Below are positions 1-8,346 of a stretch of DNA of 42,369 bases, in pieces. Origin of the DNA: Bacillota bacterium (lineage in GTDB: Bacteria > Sysuimicrobiota > Sysuimicrobiia > Sysuimicrobiales > Segetimicrobiaceae); assembly GCA_021324975.1 (NCBI GenBank), contig JAJPIA010000036.1, forward strand, positions 1 through 42,369. The letters run 5' to 3'. How positions within the stretch are numbered: position 1 is the stretch's first letter; each line of letters opens with the position of its first letter. The notes under the pieces are model-generated. The model searched no databases. It saw only the letters and a program-made list of their open reading frames with translations, and was not told the origin of the DNA. Made by a program: the position numbers and the translations under genes.

Positions 1-753
1 GAGGAGATGGGCATCAACCTCCAGGATCTGTTCGGCAACATCCTGCCGCGCCGGCGGAAACGGCGGCGCATGCCGGTGCCGGACGCGCTTCGCGTGCTCA
101 CCAACGAGGAAGCTCAGAAGCTCATCGACATGGACGAGGTCGTCCGCGAGGGTATTCGCCGGGCCGAGCAGACCGGTATCGTGTTCATCGACGAGCTGGA
201 CAAGATCGCCGGCCGGGAGGGCGGCGCGGGGCCGGACGTGTCCCGGGAGGGTGTCCAGCGCGACATCCTTCCGATCATCGAGGGCTCGACGGTGACGACG
301 AAGCACGGGCCGGTCCGGACGGACCACATCCTGTTCATCGCCGCCGGCGCGTTTCACATGAGCCGCCCGGCGGATCTGATCCCCGAGCTGCAGGGCCGGC
401 TGCCGATCCGGGTAGAGCTGGCGTCGCTTGCCGAGGCCGACTTCGTGCGCATCCTGGTGGAGCCGGAGAACGCGCTGACCAAGCAGTACGTGGCGCTGCT
501 GGCGACGGAGGGCGTCGAGGTCCAGTTTCCCGACGACGGCGTGCGCGAGATCGCGCGCGTGGCGGCGGCCGTCAACACGGAGCAGGAAGACATCGGCGCG
601 AGACGGCTGCACACGATTCTCGAAAAGGTGACAGAAGACCTGTCGTTCGCGGCGCCCGAGGCCCCGGCCCGGGTCGTCATCGATGCTGTTTACGTCCGTG
701 AACGGCTTGCCGGGATTCTCGCCGACCGCGATCTGAGCCGGTACATCCTCTAA
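1..753 (+). CDS. hslU: HslU, ATPase subunit of the HslUV protease (5' end outside window)
   Basis: C-terminal 250 residues of the AAA+ unfoldase that feeds substrates to the HslV peptidase in the cytoplasm. The frame is open from base 1, so the true start and the Walker A loop lie upstream. Visible are the variable I-domain end with a basic RRRKRRR stretch, the Walker B FIDELDKI, the [19 protein letters not shown] block, sensor 1 region LFIAAGAF, the [12 protein letters not shown] block, sensor 2 region [11 protein letters not shown] and the family-typical C-terminus DLSRYIL that docks into HslV. The match to HslU is continuous and there is no sign of damage. It is followed after 279 bases by rpsB, which has its own promoter. 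Confidence 0.96.
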   Translation, partial: EEMGINLQDLFGNILPRRRKRRRMPVPDALRVLTNEEAQKLIDMDEVVREGIRRAEQTGIVFIDELDKIAGREGGAGPDVSREGVQRDILPIIEGSTVTTKHGPVRTDHILFIAAGAFHMSRPADLIPELQGRLPIRVELASLAEADFVRILVEPENALTKQYVALLATEGVEVQFPDDGVREIARVAAAVNTEQEDIGARRLHTILEKVTEDLSFAAPEAPARVVIDAVYVRERLAGILADRDLSRYIL

Positions 754-1032
754 CGCTTCCGGCGCGAGCCCGATGGGTCGTTGCCACCCGGGGCACGGAT
801 CGGGTATCGTGGGAGCGATTGGTGCCGGGATCTCGCTCGCCGCATGCTCCGCTGTCCGTTGTTTGTCTCCCTATAGGGCCTGTGTTATACTACGGCAAGA
901 CTTCGCACGCTCCAGGGACCGCACCGGTGGTGCCCGGACGGCGCCGACTCCCGGCCAACGGCCGCGGGAAGCCGTCGGGGTTCCGGTGTGGGATGAACGG
1001 GGCGGACGCAGAACCGATCAGGGGAGGATATT
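754..1032 (+). other. hslU-rpsB intergenic region and rpsB leader
   Basis: This 279-base stretch has no convincing gene: the short ORFs in it lack ribosome sites and recognisable sequence. It holds the promoter at 863-891 and then a leader of about 135 bases ending in the Shine-Dalgarno GGGGAGG (1021-1027). The leader is GC-rich with several short inverted repeats and could carry S2-dependent autoregulation, but I recognise no known motif in it. Confidence 0.5.
863..891 (+). promoter_or_regulatory. Probable sigma-70-type promoter of the rpsB operon
   Basis: TTGTCT at 863-868 and TATACT at 886-891 are separated by 17 bases, with an extended -10 TG at 883-884. It lies about 140 bases before rpsB in the hslU-rpsB gap. 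The 14 bases CCTGTGTTATACTA (879-892) recur exactly upstream of the pheS region at 34965-34978, which supports this as a real promoter core of this organism. Confidence 0.7.
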
Positions 1033-1845
1033 GTGCCAGTCGTTACGATGAAGCAGTTGCTCGAGGCGGGCGTCCACTTCGGCCATCAGACGCGCCGATG
1101 GAACCCGAAGATGTCCCGCTTCATCTTCACCCAGCGCAACGGCATTCACATAATCGACCTCCAACGCTCGGTGCCGCTGATCGAAACGGCGTACCGGTTT
1201 GTCCGTGACACCGTGGCGTCGGGCGGCACGGTGCTGTTCGTGGGCACGAAAAAGCAGGCGCAGGACGCCATCCGCGAGGAAGCGACGCGCGCCCACCAGT
1301 TCTACGTGAACCAACGGTGGCTCGGCGGCATGCTCACGAACTTCGCCACGATCAAGAGCCGCATCGATCGCCTGCACGAGCTGGTGGAGATCCGGGACAA
1401 CGGGACGCTGGAGATCCTGCCGAAGCGGGAGCAGGCCGGGTTGATGGATGAGCTGGAGCGGCTCGAGAAGTATCTCGGCGGCATCTCGGAGATGCGGGGG
1501 CTGCCGACGGCCGTCTACATCGTGGACACACGCAAGGAGCACATCGCGATCGCGGAGGCGCGCAAGCTCGGCGTGCCGATCGTGGCGATCATCGACACGA
1601 ACTGCGATCCTGATGAGGCGGACTATCCAATCCCCGGCAACGACGACGCGATACGCGCCGTCCGCCTGATCACGAACCGCATCGCCACGGCGGCGTTGGA
1701 AGGCTACGAGGAGCGGCGGAAGGCCGAGGTGCTGGAGGAGGAGGCGGTCGCGGAGGAAGCTGTGGAGCCGGCGCCGATGGCACCGCTTCCGGGCGAAGAG
1801 GAAGTCGTCGACGAGCCCGTGGAGGAGCAGGAGGTCCAGGCGTAA
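1033..1845 (+). CDS. rpsB: 30S ribosomal protein S2
   Basis: 270-residue S2, a late-assembling protein of the small subunit that lies between head and body and interacts with S1. The GTG start is 5 bases after the Shine-Dalgarno GGGGAGG. The N-terminus reads [24 protein letters not shown], the standard S2 opening, followed by [11 protein letters not shown], the [12 protein letters not shown] block and the [11 protein letters not shown]...IPGNDDA block. The acidic C-terminal tail (roughly residues 225-270, Glu and Val rich) is an extension common in Gram-positive-type S2 proteins. It is first gene of an operon continuing into tsf, pyrH and frr. Confidence 0.98.
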   Translation: MPVVTMKQLLEAGVHFGHQTRRWNPKMSRFIFTQRNGIHIIDLQRSVPLIETAYRFVRDTVASGGTVLFVGTKKQAQDAIREEATRAHQFYVNQRWLGGMLTNFATIKSRIDRLHELVEIRDNGTLEILPKREQAGLMDELERLEKYLGGISEMRGLPTAVYIVDTRKEHIAIAEARKLGVPIVAIIDTNCDPDEADYPIPGNDDAIRAVRLITNRIATAALEGYEERRKAEVLEEEAVAEEAVEPAPMAPLPGEEEVVDEPVEEQEVQA

Positions 1846-1896
1846 GGCGCGCGGGGTTGCCGGCCGCGGCGCGCCGACAGGCACAGGAGGCACGGG

Positions 1897-2493
1897 TTGG
1901 CTGAGATCACGGCAAATCAGGTCAAGGAACTGCGGGCACGGACCGGCGCGGGCATCATCGACTGTAAGAACGCGCTCGCCGAAGCCGGTGGCGACCTCGA
2001 GAAGGCGCAGATGCTGCTGCGCGCCAAGGGGCTCGCGGCCGCGGAGCGGAAGAGCGGGCGTACGGCGAAGGAAGGGCTCGTGGCTTCGTACATTCATGGG
2101 GAGGGCCGGCTCGGCGTCCTCGTGGAGGTCAACTGCGAGACGGATTTCGTGGCGCGCACCCAGGAGTTCAAGACGCTGGCCCGCGACGTGGCCATGCAGA
2201 TCGCCGCCAGCGATCCACGGTATGTGTCCCGCGACGAGATCCAGGCGGAGACGGTCACCGCGGAGCGCGAGATCTACCATGCCCAGGCCAAGAGCGAGGG
2301 CAAACCCGACGCGATCGCGGAGCGCATCGCGGAGGGGAAGCTCGAGAAGTGGTTCGCCGCGGTGTGCCTGCTCGACCAGCCGTTCATCCGTGACGACAGC
2401 CGGAAGGTTGCCGACGTGGTGAAGGACGCCATCGCGAGGACCGGCGAGAACATCCAGATCCGCCGGTTCGCCAGGTTCCGGCTCGGGGAGTAA
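1897..2493 (+). CDS. tsf: Elongation factor Ts (short form)
   Basis: 198-residue nucleotide-exchange factor that releases GDP from EF-Tu. The TTG start follows GGAGG by a short spacer. The UBA-like N-terminal domain (residues 1-55, with [19 protein letters not shown]) and the EF-Tu contact motif in [12 protein letters not shown] (about residues 73-84) are intact. The C-terminal half is the compact version seen in Thermus and many Gram-positive-type bacteria rather than the 280-residue E. coli form. Its stop codon shares one base with the pyrH start (TAATG), indicating translational coupling. Confidence 0.97.
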   Translation: MAEITANQVKELRARTGAGIIDCKNALAEAGGDLEKAQMLLRAKGLAAAERKSGRTAKEGLVASYIHGEGRLGVLVEVNCETDFVARTQEFKTLARDVAMQIAASDPRYVSRDEIQAETVTAEREIYHAQAKSEGKPDAIAERIAEGKLEKWFAAVCLLDQPFIRDDSRKVADVVKDAIARTGENIQIRRFARFRLGE

Positions 2494-3293
2494 TGACGAG
2501 CCCCGGGGCCGCCGCGTCGCCCGACGGCTACCGCCGGATTTTGCTGAAGCTGAGCGGCGAGGCGCTGGCGGGGGTGGCCGGGGCCGGGGTGGATCCCGAG
2601 GTGCTCTACCTGGTGGCGCGGGAAGTGCGGTCCGTGCGGGACGCGGGCGTGGATGTCGCCATCGTGGTCGGCGGCGGTAACATCGTCCGCGGCGTGCAGA
2701 TGGCGGAAAAGACGGGAGTCGCGCGCGTCACCGCCGATTACATGGGGCTCCTCGCCACGGTGATCAACGCCCTGGCGCTGCAGGACGCGATGGAACGGGA
2801 GGGACTCGAGACCCGAGTCCAAACGGCGGTCGAGATGCGTCAGGTGGCGGAGCCATATATCCGGCGCCGGGCGATTCGGCACCTTGAAAAGGGCCGCGTG
2901 GTGATCTTCGCCGGCGGGACGGGCAGCCCGTACTTCACGACCGACACGGCGGCCGCCCTGCGGGCGATCGAGATTGAAGCCGACGCGATCCTCATGGCGA
3001 AGAAGGGTGTGGACGGCGTCTACGACAAGGACCCGCGCGACAGCCAGGATGCGACGCGGTTCCGCACGCTGGACTACATGGAGGTCCTGAACCGGGGCCT
3101 CAAGGTGATGGACGCCACGGCGACGTCGCTGTGTATGGACAACGGCATGCCGATCATCGTCTTCGACATTACCCGTCCGGGCAACGTCAAGCGGGCCGTG
3201 TTCAAGGAGGAGATCGGTACGTTGGTGGCAGGAGGAGCCGGGCATGAACGACGTCCTCGCGGACGCGAAGGCGCACATGCAGAAGGCGATTGA
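2493..3293 (+). CDS. pyrH: UMP kinase
   Basis: 266-residue bacterial hexameric UMP kinase of the amino-acid kinase fold, which converts UMP to UDP with ATP. Motifs in order: [11 protein letters not shown] (P-loop-like lysine), [10 protein letters not shown], the [17 protein letters not shown] block, [20 protein letters not shown], and [15 protein letters not shown]. The core ends around EEIGTLV, and a further 19 residues run on through the start of frr, so the two genes overlap by 50 bases in different frames. The start overlaps the tsf stop. Confidence 0.97.
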   Translation: MTSPGAAASPDGYRRILLKLSGEALAGVAGAGVDPEVLYLVAREVRSVRDAGVDVAIVVGGGNIVRGVQMAEKTGVARVTADYMGLLATVINALALQDAMEREGLETRVQTAVEMRQVAEPYIRRRAIRHLEKGRVVIFAGGTGSPYFTTDTAAALRAIEIEADAILMAKKGVDGVYDKDPRDSQDATRFRTLDYMEVLNRGLKVMDATATSLCMDNGMPIIVFDITRPGNVKRAVFKEEIGTLVAGGAGHERRPRGREGAHAEGD

Positions 3294-3798
3294 GGCCGCG
3301 CGGCGGGAGTTCGGAAGCATCCGGACCGGCCGCGCCAACGCCTCCCTCTTGGAGCGGGTGATGGTCGAGTACTACGGGGTGCAGACGCCCGTGACGCAGG
3401 TAGCCTCTGTGACCGTGCCCGACGCGCGGCTGATCGTGATCCAACCGTGGGACAAGAGCCTGGTCCGTGAGATCGAGCGCGCGATCCAGAAGAGCGAATT
3501 GGGGCTCACCCCCGCCAACGACGGTACGGTCATCCGGCTGCCGATCCCGTCGCTGACCGGGGAACGCCGCCGTGAATTGGTCAAGGTCGCGCACAAGCAG
3601 GCGGAAGAGGCCAGGGTCGCCGTTCGCAATATCCGCCGGGACTACAAAGAACGGCTCGAGCGCCTGGAGAAAAAAGGTGAGGTCTCGGAGGACGCGGCGC
3701 ACCGGGCGGTGGACGAGCTGCAGAAGCTGACCGATCACTTCATTAAAGAAGTGGATGCGCTGCTCGCCACCAAGGAGGCCGAGATCACCGAGGTCTGA
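3244..3798 (+). CDS. frr: Ribosome recycling factor
   Basis: 184-residue RRF that splits post-termination ribosomes together with EF-G. The three-helix bundle and beta domain motifs are all present: the N-terminal helix, [58 protein letters not shown] and the C-terminal helix ending in KEAEITEV. The ATG lies inside the 3' end of pyrH with GGAGG just upstream (AGGAGGAGCCGGGC). The length is typical. Confidence 0.97.
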   Translation: MNDVLADAKAHMQKAIEAARREFGSIRTGRANASLLERVMVEYYGVQTPVTQVASVTVPDARLIVIQPWDKSLVREIERAIQKSELGLTPANDGTVIRLPIPSLTGERRRELVKVAHKQAEEARVAVRNIRRDYKERLERLEKKGEVSEDAAHRAVDELQKLTDHFIKEVDALLATKEAEITEV

Positions 3799-3885
3799 TC
3801 CGAAGGCGGTCTTGGGGCCTGCCCCGCCGCCCGGATCTCGGCTTGGTGGGTCGGGATCGATGCGCAGCGCGACCGGACGGGAAGC

Positions 3886-4134
3886 ATGAGCGCGGAGGGG
3901 CGGCCTCCGGACGTCGTAGGGTCTACGCTTGACGACGCCCGCGCTCGCTTGGCGGCGGCGGGGTGGGGCGCGGTCGAGGTGACGGAGACCCGCCCCCCGA
4001 GGCGCGTCCTGCGTCCGCCGTGGCGCGTGGTGCGGCAGCGGGTGGCCGCCGGCGGTCGCGTGCTCTTGGTGATCTGCGGCGAACACGCGGACCCCGCCGA
4101 ACGAGACCCGGACCGGGGGACGCCGGGCGAGTGA
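3886..4134 (+). CDS. Small protein with a single PASTA-like domain
   Basis: 82 residues. From residue 7 the sequence PPDVVGSTLDDARARLAAAGW is the typical start of a PASTA domain (proline, then D/N-V-x-G, then an alanine/leucine helix). It is followed by beta strands VEVTET and WRVVRQRVAAGGRVLLVIC. No signal peptide or membrane segment is visible, unlike PASTA kinases and penicillin-binding proteins, where these domains sense peptidoglycan outside the cell. The gene sits between frr and uppS, at the entry to a lipid carrier and envelope gene run. There is no strong Shine-Dalgarno (GGGAAGC only). The domain call is by pattern, and a role in envelope synthesis is inference from position. Confidence 0.6.
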   Translation: MSAEGRPPDVVGSTLDDARARLAAAGWGAVEVTETRPPRRVLRPPWRVVRQRVAAGGRVLLVICGEHADPAERDPDRGTPGE

Positions 4135-4193
4135 GCGACGCCCGCAGCGTGCGTGCCCGCCGGGCGCATCGTGGCCGGCGTCGAGGAACATCG

Positions 4194-4224
4194 GCGCGGC
4201 CCCCTCGCCCCGAGGGGGCCGCGC
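4194..4224 (+). terminator. Perfect 14-bp GC-rich stem-loop between the PASTA gene and uppS
   Basis: GCGCGGCCCCCTCG (4194-4207) is followed by the loop CCC and the exact reverse complement CGAGGGGGCCGCGC (4211-4224). There is no T-run, so it may be an attenuator, a pause or RNA-stability element, or a factor-dependent terminator rather than a classical intrinsic terminator. It lies 66 bases upstream of the uppS start. Confidence 0.55.
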
Positions 4225-4290
4225 TACTTGCGCGGCGGGTCGCCCGCAGGGCACCCGGGACCATGCGCCGTATGGCGTGCGAGGAGCCGG

Positions 4291-5070
4291 ATGCGCACCA
4301 CGAAACGTGACACCCACGACGAGCTCGAGCGGGCGGACGCCGTTCGGGCGACACTCGACCCGACCCGGGTTCCCCGCCACGTGGCGATCATCATGGACGG
4401 GAACGGCCGCTGGGCGGAGGTCCGCGGTCTGACCCGGCTGGAGGGGCATCGCCAAGGGCGCGAAGCCATCCGGCGCACGCTGGAAGCCGCCCGCGAATGC
4501 GGCGTGGAGATTCTCACGCTCTACGCGTTCAGCACAGAGAACTGGAGGCGGCCGCTCGAGGAAGTGGAAGCGCTCATGGCGTTGCTGATCGACGCGCTCG
4601 AAGCCGAGGCCGATGGCCTGCATCGCAACGGGGTCCGGCTGCGGGTGTCCGGGATGATCGACGAAATGCCGGACGACGTGCAGGGCGCGCTCCGGCGCGT
4701 CATGGCGCTCACCGAAGGCAACGCGTCGCTCACGCTAAATCTCGCGTTGAATTACGGGGGCCGTCGGGAGCTCACCGAGGCGGCCCGGCGATTGGCCGAA
4801 GCCGTCGCCGCCGGGCGGCTGTCGCCGGATGATATCGACGAGGAGGCGCTGGCCCGCTCCCTCTTTGCGCCCGATCTCCCAGACCCGGACCTGTTGATTC
4901 GAACGGGGGGCGAGCAGCGGCTGAGCAATTTCTTGCTGTGGCAGCTAGCCTACGCCGAAATGTACTTCACGAATGTGCGGTGGCCGGACTTCGGAAAGCT
5001 CGATTTCTTCGAGGCGATCCAAGCCTACCAGGCGCGAGACCGCCGGTTCGGGGGCGTCGACCTTGGATAG
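4291..5070 (+). CDS. uppS: Isoprenyl transferase (undecaprenyl diphosphate synthase)
   Basis: 259-residue cis-prenyltransferase that elongates FPP with IPP to the C55 carrier lipid for peptidoglycan synthesis. Signatures: HVAIIMDGNGRWA with the catalytic Asp (about residues 31-43), TLYAFSTENWRRP, LNLALNYGGRRELTEAAR, and the C-terminal DLLIRTGGEQRLSNFLLWQLAYAE block that binds IPP. The ATG at 4291 has GAGGAG 4 bases upstream. Longer in-frame starts would run through the stem-loop at 4194-4224. It overlaps cdsA by a few bases. Confidence 0.97.
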   Translation: MRTTKRDTHDELERADAVRATLDPTRVPRHVAIIMDGNGRWAEVRGLTRLEGHRQGREAIRRTLEAARECGVEILTLYAFSTENWRRPLEEVEALMALLIDALEAEADGLHRNGVRLRVSGMIDEMPDDVQGALRRVMALTEGNASLTLNLALNYGGRRELTEAARRLAEAVAAGRLSPDDIDEEALARSLFAPDLPDPDLLIRTGGEQRLSNFLLWQLAYAEMYFTNVRWPDFGKLDFFEAIQAYQARDRRFGGVDLG

Positions 5071-5932
5071 CCTGTCCCGGCCGGGCGGCGTTGTGGCGCC
5101 CGCGTCCGTGGAGGGCCCCGAGCGGACGCTGCTCCACCGCACGATCACGGCGTTCCTCGGGGGCGCGCTCACCGTCGCCTTGATCCTGGCGGGCGACGCG
5201 TGGCTGGCGTTCGGCGTGGCGTGTGCCGCGGTCATCGGTCTCCGCGAATTCTACCGGATGGCGGAGCGGGCGGGCTATCACCCCGTGCGGGAAGCGGGTC
5301 TCGGCGGTACCGTGCTCTTCGTGGCCGCGGCAGCCTATCCGTCGGCGTGGGAACCGCTGTTGCTGCCCGCGCTGCTCGTCTACACGATGCTCGTGCAGTT
5401 GCGCGGCGGACGGACGGACCGCGCCCTCGCCAACGCCGGGGTCACCGTGCTCGGCGCGCTCTACGTCGGCTACCTCTTCAGCTATCTCGTGCGGCTGCGC
5501 GCGCTGCCGTTCGGGCCGCTGCACGCGCCGGGGCCGTTGCCGCCGCTCCTCGTCGTGTGCGTCGTGTGGGCCTCCGAGAGCGCCGCGTACTTTGTGGGGC
5601 TACAATGGGGACGGCGCAAACTGCTCCCGACCGTCAGCCCGCGCAAGTCGCTCGAAGGCGCCGCGGGGGCCGTCGCGGCGGGGGCCGTTGCCGGCCTGAT
5701 CTTCGCCGTGGCGGCCGGGCTGCCGGCCCCGATTGGCGCCTGCGTGGGCATCGTGTGCGCGCTGGCCGCGGTCTGCGGCGATCTCTGGGAGTCTGCGATC
5801 AAGCGAGAAGTCGGTGTCAAAGATGCGGGGTTGGCGCTGCCCGGTCACGGCGGGATCCTGGACCGGTTCGACGGCCTGCTGCTGGCCGCGGTCGCCGGCT
5901 ACGCCGTGATGGCCTGGTGGCCGGGGCGCTGA
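5063..5932 (+). CDS. cdsA: Phosphatidate cytidylyltransferase (CDP-diacylglycerol synthase)
   Basis: Integral membrane enzyme making CDP-DAG from phosphatidic acid and CTP for phospholipid synthesis. The family signature near the C-terminus is complete, from SAIKREVGVKDAG to HGGILDRFD, preceded by SPRKSLEG. About seven or eight hydrophobic segments are visible, the first near residues 25-60. The start is uncertain: I take TTG at 5063, overlapping the uppS stop, and GTG codons about 10 residues later are alternatives. Its stop overlaps the dxr ATG (TGATG). Confidence 0.94.
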   Translation: MDSLSRPGGVVAPASVEGPERTLLHRTITAFLGGALTVALILAGDAWLAFGVACAAVIGLREFYRMAERAGYHPVREAGLGGTVLFVAAAAYPSAWEPLLLPALLVYTMLVQLRGGRTDRALANAGVTVLGALYVGYLFSYLVRLRALPFGPLHAPGPLPPLLVVCVVWASESAAYFVGLQWGRRKLLPTVSPRKSLEGAAGAVAAGAVAGLIFAVAAGLPAPIGACVGIVCALAAVCGDLWESAIKREVGVKDAGLALPGHGGILDRFDGLLLAAVAGYAVMAWWPGR

Positions 5933-7128
5933 TGCGGCGCGTCATCGTCCTCGGATCGACCGGGTCGATCGGGCGCGCGGCCCTCGACGTGGTCCGCGGG
6001 CTCGCGCCCGAGCTCGGTATCGTCGGACTGTCGGCGCAACGCGACGTCGACACGCTGGTGCGCCAGATCCGCGAAGTCCGGCCGGAAGCCGTAGCCGTTC
6101 CGACCTCCGCGGCGGCGGCCGCCGTGCGCGACGGGGTACCGGACTGGCGCGGCGAGGTGTTTCACGGCGCGGACGCGACCGCGCGTCTGGCCGCGGGGCC
6201 CACGGCGGACATCGTCCTCGTCTCGGTCGTCGGGATCGCCGGTCTTGCGCCGACCCTGGCCGCCCTCAACGCGCGCCGCGATGTCGCGCTCGCGACGAAG
6301 GAAGTGCTTGTTGCCGCGGGCGCCTTTGTCATGGAGGCGGCGGCTCGGTCGGGGGCGCGCGTGCTGCCGGTGGACAGCGAGCCGTCGGCAATCTTTCAAT
6401 GTCTCGCCGGCCGCGACCCGGCGGAGGTCGTGCGGCTCTGGCTCACCGCGTCAGGCGGACCGTTTCTTCGCGCGCCGGCGGCGGCGATGGCCGCCGTGAC
6501 ACCCGCCCAGGCACTCCGGCACCCCACCTGGCGGATGGGGCCGAAGGTGACGATCGACTCCGCGACCCTCATGAACAAGGGGTTTGAGGTGATCGAGGCG
6601 CACTGGCTGTTCGGCGTCCCAATCGACCGGATCGACGTGGTCATCCATCCGCAAAGTATCGTGCACTCGTGTGTGCAGCTCACCGACGGCGCGGTGCTTG
6701 CGCAACTGGGCGCGGCCGATATGCGCTTGCCGATCCAATACGCGCTGACCTATCCGGCGCGCCGGCCGAGCGACGTCGCCGTGCTCGATCTGCGGCGCCT
6801 CGGCGCCCTCGAATTCGAGGCCCCGGATCCCGGCCGGTTCCCGTTGCTGGACTACGCGCGCGAGGCGTTGGCGCGCGGTGGCACGGCGCTCACGGCCCTG
6901 GGCGCGGCCGACGAGATCGCCGTGCAGTGGTTCCTCGAAGGGCGGATCGGCTTCCTTGAGATCCCGCGGCTCATCCGGCGCGTCCTCGACGGTCACCGCG
7001 ATGGCGCGGCGGATAGCCTGGAGCACATCCTGGACGCGGATCGGCGGGCCCGCGCGGACGCGGAGGCGGCGTACGCCGCCGTCCTGCCGGGTGGGACGCC
7101 CGGCGTCCGCCCCGAGCGGGCGCCGTGA
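5932..7128 (+). CDS. dxr: 1-deoxy-D-xylulose 5-phosphate reductoisomerase
   Basis: 398-residue enzyme of the MEP pathway that converts DXP to MEP with NADPH, supplying isoprenoid precursors used by the neighbouring uppS. The NADPH loop is VIVLGSTGSIGRAALDVV (residues 4-21). The metal and catalytic residues are in VDSEPSAIFQCL, in TASGGPF, and in KVTIDSATLMNKGFEVIEAHWLF. Two positions differ from the usual motifs: the common ANKE is ATKE, and the residue after DSE is Pro rather than His. The acidic ligands and catalytic lysine are kept, so activity is expected. It starts on the cdsA stop codon. Confidence 0.97.
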   Translation: MRRVIVLGSTGSIGRAALDVVRGLAPELGIVGLSAQRDVDTLVRQIREVRPEAVAVPTSAAAAAVRDGVPDWRGEVFHGADATARLAAGPTADIVLVSVVGIAGLAPTLAALNARRDVALATKEVLVAAGAFVMEAAARSGARVLPVDSEPSAIFQCLAGRDPAEVVRLWLTASGGPFLRAPAAAMAAVTPAQALRHPTWRMGPKVTIDSATLMNKGFEVIEAHWLFGVPIDRIDVVIHPQSIVHSCVQLTDGAVLAQLGAADMRLPIQYALTYPARRPSDVAVLDLRRLGALEFEAPDPGRFPLLDYAREALARGGTALTALGAADEIAVQWFLEGRIGFLEIPRLIRRVLDGHRDGAADSLEHILDADRRARADAEAAYAAVLPGGTPGVRPERAP

Positions 7129-7183
7129 TCCCGTCGCGGCACGTCCGCAGCATCGATTCGGCCGAGCGCGAGGAAGGTGATTG

Positions 7184-8236
7184 GTGGTGCCGACGCTCAT
7201 TCTAGCGATCCTGGCACTGGAATTGATGATCTTGGTGCACGAGCTGGGTCACCTCATCGTGGCCAAGCGGGTGGGGATCGCGGTGCACGCGTTTGCGATC
7301 GGCTTTGGGCCGAAGCTGTTCGCGTTCACCGCGGGGGAGACGACGTACAGTCTCAACCTGCTGCCGGTCGGCGGCTACGTGAACATGGCGGGAGAGGACA
7401 ACGAGGCGTCGTCGCCGGACGTGCCGCCGGAGCGCCGGTTCCGCGCCAAGTCCGTGCTGGCCCGTATCGCGGTCGTCTGCGCGGGGCCCGCGATGAACTT
7501 CCTCCTCGCGATTGTCCTGCTCGCAGCGATCGCCGTGCTGTACGGCGTGCCCTCCCAGGTGAGCACCCGCATCGACAAAGTGGTGCCGGGGGACCCCGCG
7601 GCGCAGGCCGGCCTGCGGTCGGGCGACGTCATCCTGGCGATCGACGGCCGCACGATGACGGACGGCAACGAGGTCATCCGGCTGATCCACACCAGCAATG
7701 GGCGGACGCTGTCGTTCTTGATCCAGCGCGGGCCGGCGCGCTTTCTGGTCCACGTGCCGACGAAATATGATCCGCGGCAGCATGTGTGGCTGACGGGGTT
7801 CCTGCCGGCCGTCTCCCGGACCCACCCGGATCCGATCCGGGCGCTCGGGTGGGGCGTGCTGACGACCGGACGCGACGTCGTGGCGTACATGACGGCGCTC
7901 GGCGCGCTCGCCCGGTCCGGCCAGTTGCTCGGGCAGTTGGGCGGCCCCGTCACCGCGGTGAACGTGCTTGGGCAGGCCGCGCACGCGGGTGGGGAGACGT
8001 TTCTCTACTTCACCGCGTTCTTCAGCATCATCATCGGTCTCTTCAATCTGTTTCCCCTGCCGGCGCTCGACGGGGGCCGGGCCGCCTTTCTGCTGGTGGA
8101 AGGGTTGTGGCGGCGGCCCCTCGATCCGCGGCGCGAGGGCTACATCCACTTGGTGGGCTTGGCCTTGCTGCTGTGCCTCATCCTGGCGCTGACCGTGCGC
8201 GACGTCATGCACCCGGTCCACTTGACGCTGCCATGA
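7184..8236 (+). CDS. rseP: RseP/RasP-type intramembrane site-2 metalloprotease
   Basis: About 350-residue zinc protease cutting transmembrane anti-sigma factors or signal-peptide remnants. The active-site HELGH is in the first membrane helix (about residues 21-25) and the third metal ligand is in NLFPLPALDGGRA of the last third. A single PDZ domain lies between (about residues 128-195, with PGDPAAQAGLRSGDVILAIDG). There are four membrane segments. TTG 7181, GTG 7184 and GTG 7187 are possible starts after AGGAAGG, and I take 7184 by spacing. The place after dxr is the conserved order in many bacteria. Confidence 0.95.
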   Translation: MVPTLILAILALELMILVHELGHLIVAKRVGIAVHAFAIGFGPKLFAFTAGETTYSLNLLPVGGYVNMAGEDNEASSPDVPPERRFRAKSVLARIAVVCAGPAMNFLLAIVLLAAIAVLYGVPSQVSTRIDKVVPGDPAAQAGLRSGDVILAIDGRTMTDGNEVIRLIHTSNGRTLSFLIQRGPARFLVHVPTKYDPRQHVWLTGFLPAVSRTHPDPIRALGWGVLTTGRDVVAYMTALGALARSGQLLGQLGGPVTAVNVLGQAAHAGGETFLYFTAFFSIIIGLFNLFPLPALDGGRAAFLLVEGLWRRPLDPRREGYIHLVGLALLLCLILALTVRDVMHPVHLTLP

Positions 8237-8346
8237 CGAGGTGGACGGGCGCCGGACGGTCTTGCCACGAGGGCATGCAACGTCCGCATGCACCGTGGAC
8301 GTGCCGGGTCATGGTCATGGGTCCGCTGTAGTCGAGGAGGGATGCG

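Noticed and set aside
1018-2280. 420-codon open frame antisense to rpsB and tsf
   Set aside because: The + strand genes are certain. The antisense product is low-complexity Arg/Leu/His sequence without any family pattern.
8237-8346. SAM riboswitch upstream of the mat gene
   Set aside because: Some short inverted repeats with GCATGC occur, but none of the conserved SAM riboswitch core sequences that I know is present.
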